DNA of 27,873 nt from Eubacterium sp. GTDB lineage: Bacteria; Bacillota; Clostridia; Lachnospirales; CAG-274. The translations under genes and the position numbers were made by a program. The notes beneath the pieces are model-generated. The model did not search any database. It was not told the origin of the DNA and was given only the letters and a program-made list of their open reading frames with translations. Numbering within the stretch: the first letter of the stretch is position 1; each line of letters opens with the position of its first letter. Location: positions 1 through 27,873 of the forward strand of contig JAJBVU010000058.1 of assembly GCA_020859645.1 (NCBI GenBank), written 5' to 3'. Positions 22,901 to 27,873 of this stretch are shown here, in pieces.

Positions 22901-25817
22901 AAGATTTTCCGTTGCTGTCTGCTGCAGCCAAAACATCTAAATTTCCGGCATAGTTATAGGCATATGAAAATTCTTCCTTGAAACTCTCATAATCAGTTAC
23001 AAAGGTGCTTTTCGGTGTCATCCAGCCTGATGCATAACGGTAGGAAGTATTATATAAAACACTTATCTGACCCACTGAAGTTAGGTTATTTGCAAGTTCA
23101 TAAATAAGTTCCAAACCCTCATAGGTATCTGTAATTGCTTGATAATCGCTTGCCGAGCCTAAAGAAATATTTGAAGCTGTTACGGAGGTAACGGTTTTAA
23201 GAGCATTGTTAAGGGCATCAAGCTCACTGCTTACCTTACTATTTATATTTGCAATTTTTTTATATGCCTCACCTGCTTTTTCAAGATCAGTCTCATAATC
23301 ACTGCCGGAATATATGACAGTATAAAATGAGGTAACAGCTTTAGTTTTTACATATTTTGATTCGGGACATTTGTCCAAAAATTTCCCTGCGGCAGTTATA
23401 GTATCTGACAAATAAAAATTAATTTTTTCTGCGTCAATCCGGGTAAGGGTAATTGAATTGTCATCGTTTACTACAACGTTTGAAAGGGTTTTGGAAAGCT
23501 TATCTTCCAGCTCGGAATAATAGCCGTAATCACCTGTTGAGGTCTTGTCGCTTATTGCGTCATCTCCTTCAAACCCGTCTGCTATTGAATTGACCTCAGA
23601 GATATTTTCAGCCTTCAGGTCATATTCCGTAGTAAGCTCTGTCTCTAACTCCTCAAGCTCTGCATTAAGGCTTATTATTTCGCTTCTTTTTTCCACTATT
23701 TCCTCAAACTGAGTCTCAAACTCCTCTATGCCCTTAATTGTAAAGTCTTTGGGCACGACATAGGGTCCCGATTTATCCTCATAGGCAAAGGCTGCTATAC
23801 TTGCGTCACGGTCTTTCGCAAACTGCTCTTCTTTTTCCGTTATATAGGATCTAAGTTCGTTTGCATTTTCGATTGTTTGAATTTTTGAGCTTGTAACACT
23901 GCTTGAGCCCGACTCTTGGGACAGGTTTATGTTAAAGGTAAGATATTTTGTCGAAACGGCATTTTTTAAGTCGTCCTCGCTTTCCTCCCCTGCCGCAGTA
24001 GTGCCTTCAGAGGAAGAGGATGTTGTCTCTTCAAGGGCACTTTCTTCTACCCCGTCGGGGTTTGTGTCTTCGCCGTTGCCTGTGTTAAGGTCTTTTACAT
24101 ACTGCCGATAGTCCGAAATTGTAGTCATTTCCTCATATTCATCGCTGGTTGAGTCTACCGGCGTAACCATCATCTGCATAATCATTGAATATTTCTTAAA
24201 ATCAGATGTTGTTTCGGTTTTCTTCTTATTAATATTAAGGAAATCCGCTATTGAATATGACTTTGACTTAGAGCCTGAGGCAGCAGTTGTAGTTGCTTCG
24301 GTGGTTGTTTCCGACCCTGTCTCATATTTTGTCATCAAAATATCGTCAATGGTATATGTATAGTCGGAGTTAAGCTTATACTCCGGAACAATGGTTATGT
24401 CAATCGTACCGGAGATATCTGCCGAAAATGTTTTATAAAAAAGCAAATAATAGCTTCGTTCCTTAATGGTCGCCGTAAAGTCACAGCTCAGCGTCCATGA
24501 TTTGTTGTTTTGCTTATCTGCCTTAAATTTATAATAGTCGTCATAGCTGTTAATGGTAATCCAGCATTTATATGACATCATTCCCGAATATGTCCAAACC
24601 CTGTAGCGTTTGTTCCATGCAGTATACAGCGCATTCTGCAAATAGTCCTTCATATCCATAAATTCGGAGTCAACCTTACTTTTGCTCACCTTATCAGTAG
24701 TAACGCCGCTTAGATATGTAACGTCTGTTATATTTTCTTTGACTTTTTTGGTATCAACACAATCCATCCATGTATTTGCCCAGCCCTTATCGCTTTCATT
24801 AAAATTAATAGTGCCTGTTGCGGTATAATTAACCGAGCAATAGCCTGCTTCAGTCATTGAGTTCAGAAATGTGCTGCTTTCCAAAAGATCTTGTATTTTA
24901 TAATAATATACATCGTCTGTAGCATAGGTTGCCTTACTTTCATCAAAGCTGTACACATACATTTGGTTGTTATAGCAAACCGTAAGACAGTCATCTGTTA
25001 AATCCGTAACAAGGTTATAGCCGCCCTTGTCAAGATCCTCAACTGTTGCGCTGTCTGAGTCGCAATAAAGAATTGTAGAATTTGAAGAGCCTATTTCATG
25101 CTCCATAACTACTGTAGCTACCCTAAATCCGGAATCATCTACCACGTCTTTGTTTTCTTCAAATGAAACATCTGTTCCTATTACGCTTGACAGGGTGTCT
25201 GAAGCACCTGTTACCTGAGTGCTGCCGTCGCCTACGGAGTTCCAAAGGTCGCTTGAGTCAACATCGCCCAAATATTTTTCAGTGGCGTCAGCGGCGCCCC
25301 CTGAAACTATATCGTCAAAAAAAGAGTCCACAACCTCATATTCAACATTATAGTCATAAGGCTCATAGTCAAAGTCATAGTTGCCGTAGTCCTCTTTATA
25401 GGTGGTCTGAAAACCGTAAAGTATAACAACACCGTTATAATCGCTTATGTCCCCTCCGTCTCCTGTGGATGAAATACTCGTATCTTTTTTCGCCATGCGT
25501 GAAAGGTTCATACCTATAACTCTGAAATTTCGAAGATAGCTGCCGTCGCAGTAAATAGCAGGAATATAGAAAACCTTGTCATCGCCGTTTACAAGAGTGG
25601 GCGCACCGGTATAGCCCCCTGTAATTTCATTTACAATATCATCGTTATAGGTTATAACAACGGTTTCTTCTTCATCATCATCGGTAGTTGTTGATTCGGC
25701 GGTTGCTCTGCTGTAGTTATTAACAAGCTGGCTGCCTCCGCTGAAAATAGCTAAAACACCGAAGAATATAAGAAAGCCTATGGTTATATAACGTTTGATC
25801 GTATCAAACTCTGACAT
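19908..25817 (-). CDS. Giant membrane-anchored surface protein with C-terminal VirB2-like helix pair (unrecognised)
   Basis: I do not recognise this protein of about 1969 residues. It has one N-terminal helix (residues ~10-30, ITIGFLIFFGVLAIFSGG), a huge region rich in Ser, Thr, Asp, Glu and Tyr, and two C-terminal helices (~1870-1890 and ~1908-1926). They are separated by a charged loop, ATADDEEKQAKAKQQVKW. Thr/Glu tracts of the type ETTTEATTT recur near residues 40, 510, 610, 1270, 1770 and in the last 20 residues, marking extracellular linkers between modules. Coiled-coil-like stretches lie near 715-740 and 1000-1015. Predicted topology: N-terminus in, body out, charged loop in, Thr-rich tail out. 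The helix-loop-helix resembles VirB2/TrbC-type subunits. A GTG at 25826 lies within the ribosome site AGGTGATC; ATG at 25817 fits better. The frame is intact throughout. Confidence 0.85.
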   Translation of the reverse strand: MSEFDTIKRYITIGFLIFFGVLAIFSGGSQLVNNYSRATAESTTTDDDEEETVVITYNDDIVNEITGGYTGAPTLVNGDDKVFYIPAIYCDGSYLRNFRVIGMNLSRMAKKDTSISSTGDGGDISDYNGVVILYGFQTTYKEDYGNYDFDYEPYDYNVEYEVVDSFFDDIVSGGAADATEKYLGDVDSSDLWNSVGDGSTQVTGASDTLSSVIGTDVSFEENKDVVDDSGFRVATVVMEHEIGSSNSTILYCDSDSATVEDLDKGGYNLVTDLTDDCLTVCYNNQMYVYSFDESKATYATDDVYYYKIQDLLESSTFLNSMTEAGYCSVNYTATGTINFNESDKGWANTWMDCVDTKKVKENITDVTYLSGVTTDKVSKSKVDSEFMDMKDYLQNALYTAWNKRYRVWTYSGMMSYKCWITINSYDDYYKFKADKQNNKSWTLSCDFTATIKERSYYLLFYKTFSADISGTIDITIVPEYKLNSDYTYTIDDILMTKYETGSETTTEATTTAASGSKSKSYSIADFLNINKKKTETTSDFKKYSMIMQMMVTPVDSTSDEYEEMTTISDYRQYVKDLNTGNGEDTNPDGVEESALEETTSSSSEGTTAAGEESEDDLKNAVSTKYLTFNINLSQESGSSSVTSSKIQTIENANELRSYITEKEEQFAKDRDASIAAFAYEDKSGPYVVPKDFTIKGIEEFETQFEEIVEKRSEIISLNAELEELETELTTEYDLKAENISEVNSIADGFEGDDAISDKTSTGDYGYYSELEDKLSKTLSNVVVNDDNSITLTRIDAEKINFYLSDTITAAGKFLDKCPESKYVKTKAVTSFYTVIYSGSDYETDLEKAGEAYKKIANINSKVSSELDALNNALKTVTSVTASNISLGSASDYQAITDTYEGLELIYELANNLTSVGQISVLYNTSYRYASGWMTPKSTFVTDYESFKEEFSYAYNYAGNLDVLAAADSNGKSLLSYMFSMSSIASSIYNYENNLIPAKEAEIAAAEEEMKELKNTFDSTVFSLGFYWEGEEITGEFLDKHYTQYKEITDSLDEYLTAYNSLYKVDSYRTNADTIISNIETLNTDYDINRIIDAMNDAVNMASDNSDYSAFTDDVKYLYNNKNSFYKNISAALNSSAGLYDAETDDNSDYSEEEENVNIRLIKDKLSLYYGSFGINSLQRRTHDQIYSECETIYNSLYDSFSKITTKNDDGEEVETCDITVDTVYKYACEYFVENNITVLTYKDDDNSEVSTSIAKSAENSGNTVAEESTTEATTLSEGYIQNLYTVYNSSDAMKAYADNMYEVYKGVSDLAFSLFYNTGVLTEEQLETIENSGSNLNNESSGDNNSAEEAAGIDSQIINRDPDHTSDYNLGYVPAYKICSEMPTLIANAKSYYETREEAAASLRKTIAKNKMTLVLKDDEYYEWLYKEKGEQSEYLYTLYYEAAQYAIGSDERKAVIDKYNAKTDWVIKDDYQVDEDLRSMLKIDTLELTTTYRKVNWNTSLIDTSVVDGMKSIVTDEPYEIYPMKSNFAVVVNYNKGYVVPMGAQADAVVKGVNTKISDDLSGFEMTGEIDNVAYGYDDSSGFDILFFSSSSLGKWFLITFTETSKTDADGNTYISLDEGKVTGYKGTYDTSYEKKSTESSDSSSSTSSYTDSTSEDSHFLEYDHTIITGINQLYSATIENGFIPYKITCVEGGTGTLEPEVTFIESDADSPLTEFEAGSSGVEGSFFNAWNYTYNGNGYVALLGYTKDDMRLETTTEAGSETTTSDIYNVSERATATVKDDESEEAEEGDTEETTEEVEYRKIADSDIYKAHVYVYDFDTKKAETETTTTANEYHYNDGTNMLSDLIAELKGPYGDLVKTPVILLEEARVPLLVLAYAILALIAIRIGVNYATADDEEKQAKAKQQVKWFIIVMVSVHVVIGCMYCTFRQLKAWEENVAVETKTDETYYHDDTTTTTETTTEKTSKN

Positions 25818-25863
25818 AAGGATCACCTACTTTACAGGCTGACGCCTGTCTGTTTATCAAAGA

Positions 25864-26868
25864 CTATGACTCAAAATATGAAAAGTGCATATAGTCGGGT
25901 GTAGAGCCCCAGTCTCCTCCCCAGCCGAAGCCGTATTTCTTAAATATGCTTACAACCTCGGGGGTTACCGAATAAGGGTTTTCATAGGGAGAATATAAGC
26001 GCCCTACCTTGGTTCCGTCGCTGTAAAGGCAGTAGTTTTCGTCCGGATTTATGTCTACGGCTGTGCCGAGGGCGTGCTCCGAAAGTCTGCCGCCGTGGGT
26101 GTTTCTGTAGTTATAACAGCCTACACTTTTTATTGGGAAGCCTAAGCCGAAAACCTCGTCAAAGGCTCCTATGTAATTATTTTTAATATTTCTGTTTACG
26201 GTAATTTTTGCTGTTGTGGGATATTTATTCCCTTGGCTGTCTATCTTCCAGACATTTATTGTTATGGTTTCCATAAGCTGAGCCGCTTTAGCTGAGCTTG
26301 TAAACCACTCTGAGGGAGCCACCTCTTCAACCGAATATTTAAACTCCGGTGAATTATTCTTTTCAAGAAGGTTTTTAATTACCTCTTCAGCCCCAGTAAA
26401 GGTTGAAAAATGTATTGTTTCAGAGGTGTTGTAATCCATAACGATTTGAAGACTGTAGTTTTTTTCCGGCTCAATATATTTTTCGTCTATGAGATACATT
26501 CCGCCCCTTCCGGCATAGTGAAGCTCACTGGTGTCTGAAGCATTGTAAACGGTTCCGCTTTCTATTTCCGTAACATTTATAACGCCCTCATCGTCATAAA
26601 GTACAATATAACCCTCGGAGCCTTCCTCCGCATAATACCTTACGGCAATACTGTCCTCGCTGTAAAGCCTGTCATTTTCCTCGGGATAAATAATAACAGG
26701 TATATTTTCACCTTTATTATCTGTGTTCTCCGCCGGAGACTCTTCCGAAGCCGTTTCGCTGACCGCCGCCTCATAATTTGCATTTTCCGTTTTGCCGTTT
26801 GTTGTTATAAAAGGCATTGCGGCAAGCCCCACCGCCGCAGCGCAGGCTGCAAAAATTATCCCCTTCAT
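25864..26868 (-). CDS. Exported M15-family peptidase (D-Ala-D-Ala carboxypeptidase/endopeptidase type)
   Basis: This is a predicted cell-wall peptidase of 334 residues. Residues 1-22 form a signal or anchor helix (MKGIIFAACAAAVGLAAMPF), followed by a Glu/Asn-rich linker (~25-50), a beta-rich domain of unknown type (~50-150) and a C-terminal zinc domain. The M15 site is visible: His265 and Asp272 in SEHALGTAVDINP, and His328 in DYMHFSYF, with a tryptophan-rich FGWGGDWGS. This suits cleavage of peptidoglycan stem peptides; the exact bond is unknown. The longest frame starts at a GTG (26877) fused to GGAG; the ATG at 26868, eight bases after GGAG, is preferred. It lies between a phosphatase gene and the giant surface protein, pointing to local wall opening for that protein. 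Confidence 0.88.
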   Translation of the reverse strand: MKGIIFAACAAAVGLAAMPFITTNGKTENANYEAAVSETASEESPAENTDNKGENIPVIIYPEENDRLYSEDSIAVRYYAEEGSEGYIVLYDDEGVINVTEIESGTVYNASDTSELHYAGRGGMYLIDEKYIEPEKNYSLQIVMDYNTSETIHFSTFTGAEEVIKNLLEKNNSPEFKYSVEEVAPSEWFTSSAKAAQLMETITINVWKIDSQGNKYPTTAKITVNRNIKNNYIGAFDEVFGLGFPIKSVGCYNYRNTHGGRLSEHALGTAVDINPDENYCLYSDGTKVGRLYSPYENPYSVTPEVVSIFKKYGFGWGGDWGSTPDYMHFSYFES

Positions 26869-26885
26869 ATTTATCACTCCGAAAA

Positions 26886-27873
26886 TCAGTTATCAGTATA
26901 CTTTATATTAAGCATTGTAATATCGTCAGACTGCTCAACGCCGTTGTGGTGAGCCTTTAAGTCCTCTAAAATAAGATTTATTACAGCTTCGCTGTTCATG
27001 TTCTCATAAATCTGCGACAGCTTTTCTAACAGTCTGGGGTCGCCGTAAAAGCTTCCGTCCTCGCCTATGGCTTCGGTAACGCCGTCGGAATACATAAAAA
27101 CAGACTCATTTTTATTAAGCATTATGTATTCGTCCTTATATTTAACGCCCTCCATACAGCCCAAAGGCAGACTGTTTGCGGAGTTAAGCCAGTGAGTGCT
27201 TTCTCCTATAACAACGGGCTTGTTGTGGCCTGCATTTGCATAAGAAAAACGCCCTGTTCTGATATTTAAAATTCCCAAAAACGCTGTTACGAAAACGTCC
27301 TCGTCATTATTTTCACAAAGACTGTCATTAACTCTTTCAAGAATTTCGGAAGGCTTAAGCCCTATTTCACTGTAAACCTGAATATAAACCTTTGTTCTGA
27401 CGGAGAAAAGCGAAGCGGGAATACCCTTTCCTGCTACGTCCGCAACAGAAACAAGGATATTATCCTCATCTAATTTTAAAACTGCGTATAAGTCTCCACC
27501 TACGGATCTGGCGGCTTTCATATAAGCAAAAACACTATATTCCAAGCCTTTGGGAAAGTCCTTGCTCATAAGTGAAAGCTGAATGTTTGCCGCAGCCTCC
27601 ATTTCCGTCTTAACTCTTTCCTGTTCGGCGGTAATTCTGGTTATTTCGTTTAAGTGGTTCTTTATATCCTGAGACATAACCGAGAACTTTTCAGCCAAAA
27701 GCCATACTTCGTCCTTTTCTTCCAAAATTTCATTGCTTAATTCAATGTTGTCTATGTCTCCCTTACCGAAGGCTTCAACCTGCCGTGAAAGCTCTAATAT
27801 GGGCTTAACTATATGATCGGCGCTTCTCTTTGAATATATTACGGCAAGGAATACAAAGGCAGCTGCTATACAT
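26886..27873 (-). CDS. HAMP-containing SpoIIE/RsbU-type PP2C phosphatase (N-terminus missing)
   Basis: This is a membrane-linked serine phosphatase of the PPM/SpoIIE group, which usually dephosphorylates anti-sigma-factor antagonists. A TTG at 27725 could be taken as start, but the frame stays open to the window edge. It reads a membrane helix (AAAFVFLAVIYSKRS), then a HAMP-like segment (IVKPILELSRQVEAFGKGD), so the gene extends beyond the window. A coiled linker leads to the catalytic domain: EAAANIQLSLMSKDFP, VGGDLYAV, SVADVAGKGIPASLF, YANAGHNKP, MYSDGVTEA and QSDDITMLNIKY. The metal-binding Asp residues are in GGDLY, VADVAGKG, SDG and DDIT. The M15 gene starts 17 bases downstream. The sensor part and the target are not visible. 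Confidence 0.92.
   Translation of the reverse strand, partial: CIAAAFVFLAVIYSKRSADHIVKPILELSRQVEAFGKGDIDNIELSNEILEEKDEVWLLAEKFSVMSQDIKNHLNEITRITAEQERVKTEMEAAANIQLSLMSKDFPKGLEYSVFAYMKAARSVGGDLYAVLKLDEDNILVSVADVAGKGIPASLFSVRTKVYIQVYSEIGLKPSEILERVNDSLCENNDEDVFVTAFLGILNIRTGRFSYANAGHNKPVVIGESTHWLNSANSLPLGCMEGVKYKDEYIMLNKNESVFMYSDGVTEAIGEDGSFYGDPRLLEKLSQIYENMNSEAVINLILEDLKAHHNGVEQSDDITMLNIKYTDN

Noticed and set aside
19908..27873. The right-hand operon as an integrated conjugative element or phage
   Set aside because: No integrase, relaxase, coupling ATPase, phage structural gene or attachment repeats are visible, and base composition does not differ obviously from the neighbours. The VirB2-like segment alone is not enough.
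1..27873. CRISPR arrays, tRNA or rRNA genes, insertion sequences
   Set aside because: No regularly spaced repeats, cloverleaf-like sequences, rRNA stretches or transposase-like frames were found on reading both strands.

Overview
The window looks like chromosomal DNA from an anaerobic, endospore-forming member of the Clostridia, probably a gut-type Oscillospirales/Eubacteriales relative. The signs are moderately low GC, strong AGGAGG ribosome sites, frequent TTG/GTG start triplets, spoIVA, a tyrosine T-box, a ferredoxin-linked 2-oxoacid oxidoreductase, a LytTR regulator and Thr/Glu-rich extracellular linkers. I saw no integrase, transposase, phage gene, CRISPR array, tRNA or rRNA.

Layout from left to right. 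(1) 1-386: the 3' part of a PerR-like Fur-family regulator, cut by the left edge, followed by a short palindromic repeat element. (2) 4405-450, minus strand: a four-gene operon of beta-carbonic anhydrase, cytidylate-kinase-like protein, PepD dipeptidase and AI-2E-family membrane protein. A good sigma-A promoter precedes it, with a palindrome over its -10 box. (3) 4442-7086, plus strand: a sporulation pair. A Cys-rich, probably coat-associated protein has a sigma-K-like promoter. spoIVA has a sigma-E-like promoter, and a terminator separates the two. (4) 7094-9978: a tyrosine T-box leader driving tyrS and aroA. (5) 10066-15596: yerC (TrpR-like), a phenylacetate-CoA-ligase-type enzyme, iorA, iorB, a tandem-ACT protein and an amidohydrolase. 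This is an aromatic 2-oxoacid to aryl-acetyl-CoA module. (6) 15640-17296: a sodium:solute symporter with its own strong promoter. (7) 18234-17281, minus strand: a SnoaL-like plus LytTR regulator that appears to be split into two frames. (8) 27873-18334, minus strand: a five-gene operon encoding a HAMP/SpoIIE-type phosphatase (cut by the right edge), an exported M15 peptidase, a giant membrane-anchored protein of about 1969 residues, LemA and a DUF3137 protein.

How they work together. Regions 4 and 5 place tyrosine charging, the shikimate pathway and aromatic 2-oxoacid catabolism next to each other under separate controls. Region 8 is the most unfamiliar part. It combines a phosphatase signalling output, a cell-wall peptidase and a giant Thr/Ser/Asp/Glu-rich surface protein, whose C-terminal pair of membrane helices resembles the hairpin of VirB2/TrbC-type subunits. 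The promoter and upstream partners lie beyond the right edge.

Several starts were moved from the longest open frame because the ribosome site points to an internal codon: pepD, AI-2E, tyrS, the symporter, the giant protein and the M15 peptidase. All family names come from reading the sequence and memory of the families; no database search was run.
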